From NCBI GenBank assembly GCA_035712345.1, contig DASTAY010000049.1, forward strand, positions 1-41,773: 41,773 bases of DNA, read 5' to 3'. Shown in pieces: positions 1 to 9,063 of the stretch (position 1 is the stretch's first letter; each line of letters begins with the position of its first letter). A program made the position numbers and the translations under genes. Below the pieces are notes generated by a model that was given only the letters and a program-made list of their open reading frames with translations, made no database searches and was not told where the DNA came from. Source of the DNA: VRUE01 sp035712345. Lineage in GTDB: Bacteria > Actinomycetota > Thermoleophilia > Solirubrobacterales > 70-9.

Positions 1-1141
1 TCGTGGGCTGTATCAGGGTCGGCTCGAGGGTCTGGCTCAGCAGGCCGTCCACCAGCTTGGCCCACGGGATCCCGTCCGGCGCCTCGAGGCCGGCGGCGCG
101 CATGGCGGCCCGCAGGCCCGCCTCGTCGTCGTGCTCGCGGACGTCGATGCCGCTCGCCTCCCGCAGCGCGTCGCGGAAGTCGATCCGTCGCCAGGGCGGC
201 GTCCAGTCGATCTCGTCGCCCTTCCACGGGGTGCGGGTGCCCCCGGTCGCCTCGGCCGCCACGGTCGACACGAGCAGCTCCAGCATCTCCATCACGTCGC
301 GGTAGTCCGCGAACGCCTCGTAGGTCTCGAGCATCGTGAACTCGGGGTTGTGCTTGTGGCTGACTCCCTCGTTGCGGAAGTCCTTGCCGAGCTCGTAGAC
401 CTTGTCGATGCCCCCGACGACCAGCCGCTTGAGGTAGAGCTCGGTCGCGATCCGCAGGTAGAAGTCGCGGTCCAGGGCGTTGTGGTGGGTCACGAACGGT
501 CGTGCCAGGGCGCCGCCGTAGAGCGGCTGCAGGACCGGCGTCTCGACCTCGACGAAGCCGTGCCCGTCGAGCCAGCGGCGGGTCTCGGCGATCGCCCTGG
601 TGCGGGTCAGGAAGGCGCGGCGGCTCTCCTCGTTGGCGAGCAGGTCGAGCTCGCGGCGCCGGTAGCGGGTTTCGACGTCCTCGAGGCCGTGGAACTTGTC
701 CGGCGGCGGCCGCAGGCTCTTCGCCAGCAGCCGCCAGTGGTCGATCGCCAGCGAGAGCTCGCCGCCGCGGCGCGTCGCCAGCGCCGTCCCCTCGACCCCG
801 ACGAAATCGCCGAGGTCGAGCTCGACCAGCAGCTCGAAGGCCTCCTCGCCGAGCCTGTCCGCCGTCGCGTGCAGCTGGATCTGGCCGCTACCATCGCGCA
901 GATCGAGAAAGGCGGCCTTGCCATGGCCCCGGCGAGCGACGATCCGCCCGGCCACCCGGTGCCGCGAGTCGGTCTCCATCCCCGCCGCGAGCCCTTCGTG
1001 CGCGGCACGTACCTCGCCGATCTCCTCGCGTTCCTCGAACTCGTGCGGGAACGGCTCGATCCCCGCCTCCCGCAACCTCTCCAGCTTCTCCCGCCGATCG
1101 CGCAGGACGTCGGAAAGCTTGGGCTCCTCTGGCTCGCTCAT
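1..1141 (-). CDS. lysS: Lysyl-tRNA synthetase, class II (3' end cut by window edge)
   Basis: Charges tRNA-Lys with lysine in the cytoplasm. Reading from the ATG at 1141, about 380 residues are present and the frame runs off the left edge without a stop. Residues about 60-145 form the OB-fold anticodon-binding domain (VAGRIVARRGHGKAAFLDLRD). The class II core follows, with YELGKDFRNEGVSHKHNPEF as motif 2 (the FRNE arginine contacts ATP) and TMLETYEAF after it. Motif 3 and the C-terminus lie outside the window; the family is usually near 500 residues. The gene sits 22 bp after greA on the same strand, so the two are probably co-transcribed. The nearby coaX gene matches the coaX-lysS neighbourhood known in actinobacteria. 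Identification is firm; only completeness is unknown. Confidence 0.96.
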   Translation of the reverse strand, partial: MSEPEEPKLSDVLRDRREKLERLREAGIEPFPHEFEEREEIGEVRAAHEGLAAGMETDSRHRVAGRIVARRGHGKAAFLDLRDGSGQIQLHATADRLGEEAFELLVELDLGDFVGVEGTALATRRGGELSLAIDHWRLLAKSLRPPPDKFHGLEDVETRYRRRELDLLANEESRRAFLTRTRAIAETRRWLDGHGFVEVETPVLQPLYGGALARPFVTHHNALDRDFYLRIATELYLKRLVVGGIDKVYELGKDFRNEGVSHKHNPEFTMLETYEAFADYRDVMEMLELLVSTVAAEATGGTRTPWKGDEIDWTPPWRRIDFRDALREASGIDVREHDDEAGLRAAMRAAGLEAPDGIPWAKLVDGLLSQTLEPTLIQPT

Positions 1142-1163
1142 CGAGGCGCGAGCCTATCGGGCG

Positions 1164-1643
1164 CTACGCCGACTCGATCTTGGTGATTTTGAGTTTCTTC
1201 TTCGGCCCACGCGGCACGTCGACCGTGACCACGTCGTTGCGCTTGTGGCCGAGCAGCGCCTTGCCGATCGGCGACTCGTTGGAGAGCTTGTGCTCGGCCG
1301 GGTTGGCCTCAGTCGAGCCGACGATCTGGAATTTCTGCGAGTCGCCGCTTTTCTGGTCCTTGACATGGACGACCGAGCCGAAGCTGACCTCGTCCGTGTC
1401 GACGTCCTTCTCGTCGATCACCGTGGCGCGGCGGAGGCGCTCTTCGAGCTGGGCGATCCTTCCCTCGAGCAGCGCCTGTTCGTTCTTGGCGTCGTCGTAC
1501 TCGGCGTTCTCGGAGATGTCGCCGAACTCGCGAGCCTCCTTTATCCGCTCAGCGACCTCGCGCCGTTTGGCGGTCGACAGGTGCTCGATTTCCGCTTTGA
1601 GCTTCTCGAGCCCTTCCGGGGTGATTACGGCTTGACGAGTCAC
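1164..1643 (-). CDS. greA: Transcription elongation factor GreA
   Basis: Enters the RNA polymerase secondary channel and stimulates cleavage of backtracked transcripts. The GTG start at 1643 gives 159 residues, the usual GreA length; a longer reading frame upstream adds arginine-rich sequence with no family resemblance. A GAGG stands 11 bases before the GTG. The N-terminal coiled coil carries the acidic tip (REFGDISENAEYDDAKNEQ, residues about 40-58), and the C-terminal FKBP-like domain ends with NESPIGKALLGHKRND. A TATAAT hexamer at 1756-1761 on this strand, inside the end of dusB, could give greA-lysS its own promoter with a leader of about 105 bases. Identification is firm. Confidence 0.95.
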   Translation of the reverse strand: MTRQAVITPEGLEKLKAEIEHLSTAKRREVAERIKEAREFGDISENAEYDDAKNEQALLEGRIAQLEERLRRATVIDEKDVDTDEVSFGSVVHVKDQKSGDSQKFQIVGSTEANPAEHKLSNESPIGKALLGHKRNDVVTVDVPRGPKKKLKITKIESA

Positions 1644-1755
1644 TTTGCGCTGACCTCGCTTCGATTTTGCTGGACGTTGTGTGTCGCGGCCCTGAGACCA
1701 AAAATGCCCGGGCGCGACGTATGCTGCACGCCACACCAGGGCCGGAAGTCGCGGG

Positions 1756-1786
1756 ATTATAGCGAGGGTGCCAGCCCGGCACTCAA
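1756..1786 (-). promoter_or_regulatory. Candidate sigma70-type promoter for greA-lysS
   Basis: On the minus strand TTGAGT (1786-1781) and a perfect TATAAT (1761-1756) are separated by 19 bases. The -10 overlaps the dusB stop codon. Transcription would start near 1749, giving greA a leader of about 105 bases. AT-rich hexamers are rare in this GC-rich window, which supports the call, but the spacer is longer than the ideal 17 bases. Confidence 0.45.
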
Positions 1787-2788
1787 GGGATTTTGGGCGG
1801 CGACCAGCTCCCTCGCGCGCGGCAGGTCGGCACTGCGCTGCAACTCCTCCGCGACCTCGGCCGGCGCACCGAGCGCTTCGACGTACCAGGGGTAGAACTT
1901 GCGCAGGTAGCGAGTCGCGCGCTCGGCCCCCAGGTGGTCCTCTGCCCGGTCCATGACCCAGAGCAGCTCGGCGACGACCTCCTCGCGCGAGGGCGGCTCG
2001 CTGCGCCGCCCGGTCAGTTCCTCGAACAGCCACGGATTGCCGAGCGAGCCGCGGGCGAGCATCACCGCGGCGGCCGCGGACTCGCGATACGCGCGGCGCA
2101 CCGAGTCGGCGTCGTCGAGGCCGCCGGAGACGATCACCGGCACCGCGATCCGCTCGACCAGCTCGCGGGTCAGCGCGTAGTCCGGGCTGCCCTTGTGCTT
2201 GACCGTCGCCGCGCGCGGGTGAAAGCCGATCGCCGCGGCGCCGCCCTGCTCGGCGAGCCGGACGGCGAGCTCGAAGCCGGAGCGGTCGCCCGGGCGCAGG
2301 CCCGATCGCAGCTTCACGGTCACCGGCAGGCCGCTGCCCTCGACCGCGGCGCGCAGGAGGGCGAGCGCCAGGCCGTGGTCGGCGAGCAGCTCGACTCCCG
2401 CGCCGGTCTTGCGCACCTTGCGCACGGGGCAGCCCATGTTGATGTCGATCAGGTCGGCGCCGGCCTCGGCCGCCACCGCGGCGCCGGAGCGCATCACCTC
2501 CGGGTCGTGGCCGAAGAGCTGCACCGAGACGGGGTGCTCGTCGGGGTGGATCCGCATCAGCTCGCGCATCGTGCGCTCGTTGCGGTAGTGCAGGCCGAAG
2601 CTGGAGATCATCTCCGAGACCGCGAGCCCCGCCCCGTGCCGCTTCGCCTGCAGGCGGACGAACCAGTTGCCGATCCCGGCCAGCGGCGCCAGCAGGACCC
2701 TGTTGGCGATCCGGACATCGCCAATGTCAAACGGGGACGTCAAGGGTGGTTGCGCCATCCCCGGACGCGGGAGCGAGGGCCTGTCCAT
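1757..2788 (-). CDS. dusB: tRNA-dihydrouridine synthase (DusB-like)
   Basis: Flavoenzyme that reduces uridines to dihydrouridine in tRNA with FMN and NADPH. The protein is a TIM barrel: NRVLLAPLAGIGNWFVR near the N-terminus binds FMN, and INMGCPVRKVRKTGAG holds the catalytic cysteine. GFHPRAATVKHKGSPDY and VPVIVSGGLDDADSV line the tRNA and phosphate sites. The ATG at 2788 gives 343 residues; a second ATG at 2758 would remove ten residues and still leave the whole conserved region. The 2788 ATG lies in the loop of an 11-bp hairpin (2773-2810). The gene follows coaX on the same strand. Family is certain; the B subtype rests on overall resemblance, and the start is uncertain. Confidence 0.93.
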   Translation of the reverse strand: MDRPSLPRPGMAQPPLTSPFDIGDVRIANRVLLAPLAGIGNWFVRLQAKRHGAGLAVSEMISSFGLHYRNERTMRELMRIHPDEHPVSVQLFGHDPEVMRSGAAVAAEAGADLIDINMGCPVRKVRKTGAGVELLADHGLALALLRAAVEGSGLPVTVKLRSGLRPGDRSGFELAVRLAEQGGAAAIGFHPRAATVKHKGSPDYALTRELVERIAVPVIVSGGLDDADSVRRAYRESAAAAVMLARGSLGNPWLFEELTGRRSEPPSREEVVAELLWVMDRAEDHLGAERATRYLRKFYPWYVEALGAPAEVAEELQRSADLPRARELVAAQNPLSAGLAPSL

Positions 2789-2810
2789 ATCTGATTCTTC
2801 AGGCCCTCGC
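2773..2810 (-). promoter_or_regulatory. Hairpin enclosing a possible dusB start codon
   Basis: Positions 2773-2783 (gcgagggcctg) and 2800-2810 (caggccctcgc) are perfect 11-bp complements around a 16-base loop. On the minus-strand transcript the 5' arm contains a GAGGG that could act as a ribosome binding site and the loop contains the ATG at 2788. It lies 24 bp after the coaX stop codon, so it could instead be a coaX terminator, although no U-tract follows. The loop with its edges is one copy of the 18-bp sequence repeated at 3626-3643. Confidence 0.5.
2783..2800 (-). repeat. 18-bp repeat, copy 1 (before dusB)
   Basis: On the minus strand this reads GAAGAATCAGATATGGAC, identical to 3626-3643 on the plus strand. 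The two copies are inverted with respect to each other, flank coaX, and each points toward the gene that follows it (dusB here, the GST-like gene there). The identity ends exactly at 18 bp on both sides. Confidence 0.7.
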
Positions 2811-2834
2811 GGGAGCAGAGGAGATGGCGCTTTT

Positions 2835-3596
2835 TTATTTGTTCCTCTCATGGATGAGGCGCAGACCCTTCAGGGTAAGCATCTCGTCGACCTCCTCGAT
2901 CGTCTCGGTGAACGGGACGACCACGCCGGCGAGGCCGCCGGTGGCGAGCACCTCGGCTTCGCCGAGCTCGTCTTCGAAGCGCCGCACGACGCCGTCGATC
3001 ATGCCGGCGAAGCCGAAGACGAAGCCCGACTGGATCGCGGCGCGGCTCGAGCGGCCGATCGCCGTCTCCGGCTCTTCGAGATCGATGCGGCCGATGCGCG
3101 CGGCGCGCTCGACCAGCGCGGTGAGCGAGATCTCCAGGCCGGGCCCGATCGCGCCGCCGAGGTATTCGCCGGCGCCCGAGACCGCGTCGATGTTGATCCC
3201 GGTGCCGAAGTCGACGACGACGCAGGCGCGCTTGAAGCGCTCGTACGCGGCGATCGAGTTGACCAGCCGGTCGGCGCCGACCTCGAGCGGGTTGTCGATG
3301 CGGATCGGCATCCCGGTCTTCACCCCCGGCCCGATCGTCAGGCACTCGGCCTCGAGGTAGCGCGCGGTCATCCGCTCGTACTGGGTCCCGAGCGGCGGCA
3401 CGACCGAGGACACGCAGACCGCGCTCAGCTCGTCGAGGCTCATGTCGCAGAGGCCGAAGAGGCCCGCGATCCGCTCGGCCAGCTCGTCCCCGGTCGCACC
3501 GGAGCGGGTCTGGAAGCGCCAATGCTCGACCAGGCGCTCGCCGTCGAAGACGCCGAGGTGGGTCTGGGTGTTGCCGACGTCGACCGCGAGCAGCAT
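2835..3596 (-). CDS. coaX: Type III pantothenate kinase
   Basis: Phosphorylates pantothenate, the first step of coenzyme A synthesis, in the cytoplasm. The 253-residue length is normal. The ASKHA-fold signatures are present: DVGNT at residues 6-10 (phosphate 1), GADR at 107-110 and DFGTG at 129-133 (phosphate 2), followed by GEYLGGAIGPGLEIS. The segment after DFG reads TGINID rather than the TATTFD of many bacteria, which is within the variation seen in actinobacterial CoaX. The ATG at 3596 is clear. dusB follows on the same strand after a hairpin. Identification is firm. Confidence 0.95.
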   Translation of the reverse strand: MLLAVDVGNTQTHLGVFDGERLVEHWRFQTRSGATGDELAERIAGLFGLCDMSLDELSAVCVSSVVPPLGTQYERMTARYLEAECLTIGPGVKTGMPIRIDNPLEVGADRLVNSIAAYERFKRACVVVDFGTGINIDAVSGAGEYLGGAIGPGLEISLTALVERAARIGRIDLEEPETAIGRSSRAAIQSGFVFGFAGMIDGVVRRFEDELGEAEVLATGGLAGVVVPFTETIEEVDEMLTLKGLRLIHERNK

Positions 3597-3625
3597 GAGT
3601 CAGGGTTCGCGCTTCGCTCGCTCGC

Positions 3626-3643
3626 GAAGAATCAGATATGGAC
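3626..3643 (+). repeat. 18-bp repeat, copy 2 (before the GST-like gene)
   Basis: Reads GAAGAATCAGATATGGAC on the plus strand and is the exact inverted partner of 2783-2800. It lies in the 94-bp gap between the divergent coaX and GST-like genes. It is followed by a small hairpin (arms 3650-3657 and 3667-3674) and a TATGAT hexamer at 3677-3682. Confidence 0.7.
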
Positions 3644-3676
3644 GCCACGCTCGCTCCGCGCTCATGGGAGCGAGTC

Positions 3677-3682
3677 TATGAT
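3677..3682 (+). promoter_or_regulatory. Candidate -10 element for a near-leaderless transcript
   Basis: TATGAT begins 14 bases before the ATG at 3691, so transcription would start about two bases before the start codon. The same 14-base spacing occurs before the genes at 20152 and 35933. No clear -35 hexamer is visible. Confidence 0.4.
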
Positions 3683-3690
3683 GGCTCGCG

Positions 3691-4446
3691 ATGGAGGCGC
3701 GGCTCTACGTGTTCCCGGGTTCGCACGCGGCGATGATCGGCCGGCTGCTCCTGGAGCACAAGGGCATCGACTACAGCCGCGTCGATCTGATGCCGGTCTT
3801 CGCCAAGCCGATCGTTCGCGCCCTCGGCTTTCCCGGCACGACCGTCCCGGCGCTGAAGCTCGACGGACGGCGCGTGCAGGGGACGCGGTCGATCTCCCGC
3901 GAGCTCGACCGGATCCAACCCGACCCGCCGCTCTTCCCCGCCGACCCCGAGGCCCGCGGCGCGGTCGAGGAGGCCGAGCGCTTCGGCGACGAGGAGCTGC
4001 AGCCGCTCTTCCGCCAGATCCCGTACTGGGCCTATCGCCAGGATCTCTCGCCGCTGCGCAGCTACGCCGAGGGAGCGAAGCTCGGGATCCCGATCGGCCT
4101 TGCCATCCGCACCGCCCGGCCGATCATCTGGCTGGCGTCGCGCCTCAACGACGCCGGCGACGAGAACGTCCGCCGCGACCTCGCGGCGCTGCCGGGGCTG
4201 CTGCAGCGCGTCGACGAGCTGATCGCCGCCGGTGTCCTCGACGGCGAGCAGCTGAACGCCGCCGATCTGCAGATCGCCGCGACCGTACGGCTCGCGATGA
4301 CCTTCGACGACCTGCGGCCGGCGATCGAGGGGCGGCCCGCCGGTCGACTGGCCATGCGCGTCGCTCCCCACTACCCCGGGCACACGCCGCCGGTCCTACC
4401 GCCCGCCTGGCTTCAGCCGCTGCGCTCGACCGCCGCCGCGGCCTGA
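3691..4446 (+). CDS. Glutathione S-transferase-like protein
   Basis: The 251-residue protein has the two-domain GST layout. A thioredoxin-like N-terminal domain (about residues 1-75) contains VPALKLDGRRVQGTRSI, which matches the cis-proline and glutathione-binding part of the family. An alpha-helical C-terminal domain follows with LNAADLQIAATVRLAM, the N-capping box region. No catalytic serine or cysteine can be assigned with confidence (the start reads LYVFPGSHAAMIG). Actinobacteria generally use other thiols than glutathione, so the true co-substrate is open; this is established family knowledge, not shown here. It stands alone on the plus strand, divergent from coaX and convergent with folK. 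Confidence 0.85.
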   Translation: MEARLYVFPGSHAAMIGRLLLEHKGIDYSRVDLMPVFAKPIVRALGFPGTTVPALKLDGRRVQGTRSISRELDRIQPDPPLFPADPEARGAVEEAERFGDEELQPLFRQIPYWAYRQDLSPLRSYAEGAKLGIPIGLAIRTARPIIWLASRLNDAGDENVRRDLAALPGLLQRVDELIAAGVLDGEQLNAADLQIAATVRLAMTFDDLRPAIEGRPAGRLAMRVAPHYPGHTPPVLPPAWLQPLRSTAAAA

Positions 4447-4450
4447 CGCA

Positions 4451-4488
4451 TCCGACATTCACCCCACTCTGGTGGGGTCAAAGTCGGA
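4451..4488. terminator. Bidirectional hairpin between convergent genes
   Basis: An outer stem tccgac/gtcgga (4451-4456, 4483-4488) encloses an inner 7-bp stem accccac/gtggggt (4461-4467, 4472-4478) with a four-base loop. It lies just after the stop of the GST-like gene and covers the stop codon of folK, which converges on it. There is no long U-tract on either strand, as is common for actinobacterial terminators. Confidence 0.6.
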
Positions 4489-4969
4489 TCGGCGAGCGAT
4501 CGACCCGTTCGCCGGGGCCGAGCGCCGCAAGCGCGTCGGCTAGACGCGTCCCGTCGGGCAGCGCCAGGTCGGGGTCCAGCTCGAGCAGCGGGATCAGGAC
4601 GAACCGACGGCCGGTGACCTCGGGGTGCGGCAGGGCGAGGCGCGCGGTCGAGAGCTCGACGTCGCCGAGCAGGAGCAGGTCGACGTCGAGCGGCCGCGGA
4701 CTGTGGCGCGGCGCGTCGAGAGCGCGCCCGCGCTCGGCCTCGATCTGCTTGCAGGCGTCGAGCAGCGCCTCCGGCTCCAGCTCGGTGCGAATGCGGATCG
4801 CCGCGTTGAGGAAGTCCGCTTGGTCGAGCACCTCGCCGACAGGCTCCGTCTCGTAAGCCGAAGAGACCGCCTCGACCTCCGTATCGCGCTCAGCCAGCAT
4901 CCGGATCGCCGCCCGCAGGTGCCCCGCCCGGTCCCCCACGTTGGACCCCAGCCCGAGGTAGCCGATCAA
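4478..4969 (-). CDS. folK: HPPK, 6-hydroxymethyl-7,8-dihydropterin pyrophosphokinase
   Basis: Transfers pyrophosphate from ATP to 6-hydroxymethyl-dihydropterin in folate synthesis. The 163-residue protein is of normal HPPK length. It shows YLGLGSNVGDR at residues 4-13, the magnesium and ATP motif PRPLDVDLLLLGD at 91-103, and LPHPEVTGRRFVLIPLLELDP near the C-terminus. The start is TTG at 4969, which overlaps the folB stop by four bases (TTGA); no ATG or GTG fits in frame upstream. The overlap suggests translational coupling after folB. Identification is firm. Confidence 0.95.
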   Translation of the reverse strand: MIGYLGLGSNVGDRAGHLRAAIRMLAERDTEVEAVSSAYETEPVGEVLDQADFLNAAIRIRTELEPEALLDACKQIEAERGRALDAPRHSPRPLDVDLLLLGDVELSTARLALPHPEVTGRRFVLIPLLELDPDLALPDGTRLADALAALGPGERVDRSPIRL

Positions 4970-5391
4970 GTGCCCTCGGCCTCTGCGTCGTCCTCCTCGC
5001 CGTTGCGCTCCTGGGTGACCTCGACGCCGACCTCCTGGATCGAGAGCGGCAACGGGGGCTCGGGCTTGGAGGCGCGGACGCGAACGGATTCGCAGCCATA
5101 GCGCTCGATCAGGCGCTCGCCGACGACCTGGGCCAGGCGCTCCAACGTGCGGTAGCTGCGCTCGGTGGCGGCGAGGACGACGATGTCGCAGACCTCGCTG
5201 TAGTCGACGGTGTCCTCGATCCGGTCGGTGAGCACGGCGTCGCAGTCGGGGACATCGAAGGAGACGTCGAACTCGAGCCGCTGCCCGATCTCCTGCTCGG
5301 CGTCGCTGACGCCGTGATGGGTGTAGATCGAGATTCCACGCAGGTCGACCTCGACCCGCGATTCGATCCCGTTGCCGCTCGGCTCATCCAT
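4966..5391 (-). CDS. folB: Dihydroneopterin aldolase
   Basis: Cleaves dihydroneopterin to 6-hydroxymethyl-dihydropterin, the substrate of the next gene product FolK. From the ATG at 5391 it has 141 residues, slightly long for FolB because of an acidic tail (NGEEDDAEAEGT). The core shows VDLRGISIYTHHGVSDAEQE at the N-terminus with the substrate-contacting HHG, TVDYSEVCDIV in the middle and VRVRASKPEPPLPLSIQEVGV near the end, which carries the catalytic lysine (SKP). It starts 14 bp after folP and overlaps folK by four bases, so folP-folB-folK form one operon. Confidence 0.94.
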   Translation of the reverse strand: MDEPSGNGIESRVEVDLRGISIYTHHGVSDAEQEIGQRLEFDVSFDVPDCDAVLTDRIEDTVDYSEVCDIVVLAATERSYRTLERLAQVVGERLIERYGCESVRVRASKPEPPLPLSIQEVGVEVTQERNGEEDDAEAEGT

Positions 5392-5405
5392 GGGCCCCAA
5401 CCTAC

Positions 5406-6191
5406 CTATCCGAGGATCGCGCTCGCGACCTTCGCCGCCTGCGCGACCTCGGCGACGTCGTGGACGCGCAGCACGTCGGCGCCCTCGGCGGCGGCCAGGA
5501 TCGAGGAGGCGATCGTGCCGCCGAGTCGCTGCTCGACCGGCGAGCCGTCGACCTTGCCGATGAAGCTCTTGCGCGAGGCGCCGATCACCAACGGCCGCCC
5601 CAGCTCGCGCAGCTCGCCGAGCCGCCGCAGCAGCTCGAGGTTGTGGTCGAGGCTCTTGCCGAAGCCGATGCCGGGGTCGAGCCAGATCCGCTCCTCGTCG
5701 ACTCCGGCGGCCACCGCCGCCTCCGTGCGCTCGGCGAGGAACGCCTTGACGTCGTCGACCACGTCGTCGTATGACGGGTTGCGCTGCATCGTCCGCGGAT
5801 CCCCCTGCATGTGCATCAGCACCAGGCCGACGTCCCGCTCGGCGCAGAGCGAGGCGATTTCGGGAGCGTGCCGTAGCGCGGTGACGTCGTTGACGATCGT
5901 CGCCCCCGCGTCCAGCGCCGCCCGCGCCACCTCCGCCTTCGAGGTGTCGATCGAAACCCTCGCATCCCCGGCCAACCCCTCGATCACCGGCAAGACCCGC
6001 CGCATCTCCTCCTCGGCGCTCACTTCCTCCGCCCCGGGCCGAGTCGATTCCCCGCCGACGTCGAGAATGTCCGCCCCTTGGCCCAGAAGCTCTTGGCCAT
6101 GCGCAATGGCGGCATCCGCGTCGAGGAACAGCCCGCCGTCCGAGAACGAGTCCGGGGTCACGTTCACGACCCCCATCAGCTTCGGGCTCAT
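5406..6191 (-). CDS. folP: Dihydropteroate synthase
   Basis: Joins the pterin pyrophosphate made by FolK to p-aminobenzoate. The ATG at 6191 gives 261 residues beginning directly with the family's first strand (GVVNVTPDSFSDGG, residues 7-20). DVGGESTRPGAEEV (45-58) binds substrate, VSIDTSKAEVARAALDAGA follows, and IGASRKSFIGK holds the pterin-site lysine and arginine. A longer frame upstream of 6191 runs through an intergenic palindrome and is not family-like. It is first of the folP-folB-folK group. The folE gene that often stands between ftsH and folP in actinobacteria is absent here. Confidence 0.95.
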   Translation of the reverse strand: MSPKLMGVVNVTPDSFSDGGLFLDADAAIAHGQELLGQGADILDVGGESTRPGAEEVSAEEEMRRVLPVIEGLAGDARVSIDTSKAEVARAALDAGATIVNDVTALRHAPEIASLCAERDVGLVLMHMQGDPRTMQRNPSYDDVVDDVKAFLAERTEAAVAAGVDEERIWLDPGIGFGKSLDHNLELLRRLGELRELGRPLVIGASRKSFIGKVDGSPVEQRLGGTIASSILAAAEGADVLRVHDVAEVAQAAKVASAILG

Positions 6192-6230
6192 GGGGGGAGT
6201 ATCTCGCGAGACAGCTCGCGCGGGTGGTGT

Positions 6231-6344
6231 CGGGCAGGGGGTGTCCGGGCGGCAGCGGCGTCCGTTTTTCGCCCAAAGACCATCTCGGACGGCCGCAAGC
6301 TCTCCCGGCGAAAAACCCAGCAACGCCCGGACACCCCCTGCCCG
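6231..6344. repeat. Nested inverted repeat upstream of folP
   Basis: Positions 6231-6250 (cgggcagggggtgtccgggc) and 6325-6344 are perfect 20-bp inverted copies. Nested inside are a second perfect pair, gtttttcgcc (6264-6273) and ggcgaaaaac (6307-6316). Together they form a 114-bp palindromic element in the gap between folP and ftsH. No coding function is apparent. It may be a mobile palindromic repeat, a transcript structure ahead of folP, or both. Confidence 0.75.
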
Positions 6345-6350
6345 GCGACA

Positions 6351-6378
6351 GGACCCGCGCGCCGGGACCCGCGCGCCA
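6351..6378. repeat. Two tandem 14-bp direct repeats
   Basis: The unit ggacccgcgcgcc followed by g or a occurs at 6351-6364 and 6365-6378 back to back, between the 114-bp palindrome and the hairpin at 6381-6423. It marks this 277-bp gap as a repeat-rich spot. Confidence 0.6.
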
Positions 6379-6380
6379 CG

Positions 6381-6430
6381 GCCGTAGAGGTTTGGGCCGC
6401 TATGCGAACCAAAGCTCTACGGCGCTGGGC
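6381..6430 (-). terminator. Dispersed hairpin repeat, copy A (after ftsH)
   Basis: Arms 6381-6399 and 6405-6423 pair at 16 of 19 positions around the loop ctatg. By direct comparison 46 of 50 bases match the element at 31705-31754. It lies downstream of the ftsH stop, just as the other copy lies downstream of rlmN, both genes on the minus strand. The outer border gctctacggcgctggg (6414-6429) is repeated at 6442-6457. It may serve as a terminator, but its conservation in sequence suggests a repeat family. Confidence 0.7.
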
Positions 6431-6468
6431 TGAGTGGGATCGCTCTACGGCGCTGGGGCAGAGTCGGC

Positions 6469-8436
<1,968 letters not shown>

Positions 8437-8497
8437 AGGGAAAATTCAGCGTACCAGGGCGGTTTAAGCGGTCCTGTGGCGGTTCGTGCGGTAAGCA

Positions 8498-9025
8498 TCA
8501 ATCGTTCAACGCGGCAACGTAGTCGAGGTTGCGGTGGCGCTGGGCGTGGTCGAGCCCGTAGCCGATCGCGAAGCGATCGGGGATGCGAAAGCCGACGTAG
8601 CGCGGCTCGAGGTCGACCCGCAACCGATCCGGCTTGGTCAGCAGCGCGCAGGCCTCCAGCGAGGCCGGAGAGCGGGCGTTGAGGTTGCGCATCAGGTATT
8701 GCAGGGTGAGGCCGGAGTCGATGATGTCCTCGACGATCAGGACGTCGCGGCCTTCGATCGGCGCGTCGAGATCCTTGAGGATGCGCACGACCCCCGAGGA
8801 ATCGGTCTGCGAGCCGTAGCTGGAGACGGCCATGAAGTCGATCTCGCAGGCGACGTCGAGATGGCGCATCAGGTCGGCGAGGAAGATCACCGCGCCCTTC
8901 AGCACCCCGACCATGAAGAGGTCGCGGCCTGCGTAGTCCTCGCTGATCTGCTTGCCCAGCTCCGCCACGCGCCGCTGCAGGTCCTCGCCGGAGACGAGAA
9001 CCTCGCCGACCGCCGACTCGCTCAT
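8498..9025 (-). CDS. hpt: Hypoxanthine phosphoribosyltransferase
   Basis: Converts hypoxanthine and guanine to IMP and GMP with PRPP (purine salvage). The 175 residues match the family length. The PRPP-binding motif VLIVEDIIDSGLTL lies at about 95-108 with the E99-D100 acidic pair; LKGAVIFLADL (42-52) and the flexible-loop SSYGSQTDSSG (68-78) are typical, and GFRIPDRFAIGYGLD forms the purine-binding hood. Start ATG at 9025. It lies 38 bp after tilS and before ftsH. The nucleoside phosphorylase gene at 11244 could supply free purine bases to it. Confidence 0.96.
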   Translation of the reverse strand: MSESAVGEVLVSGEDLQRRVAELGKQISEDYAGRDLFMVGVLKGAVIFLADLMRHLDVACEIDFMAVSSYGSQTDSSGVVRILKDLDAPIEGRDVLIVEDIIDSGLTLQYLMRNLNARSPASLEACALLTKPDRLRVDLEPRYVGFRIPDRFAIGYGLDHAQRHRNLDYVAALND

Positions 9026-9063
9026 GTCCCGCGCTCGGGGTGGATCACGCGCGCAGTCTACGT

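Noticed and set aside
1164..2033. Longer GreA with about 130 extra N-terminal residues
   Set aside because: The extra part overlaps dusB, has no GreA similarity, and the GTG at 1643 gives the usual length with a ribosome site.
5406..6323. Longer FolP starting at 6323
   Set aside because: The extension runs through the intergenic palindrome and precedes the conserved N-terminal strand, which begins at the ATG at 6191.
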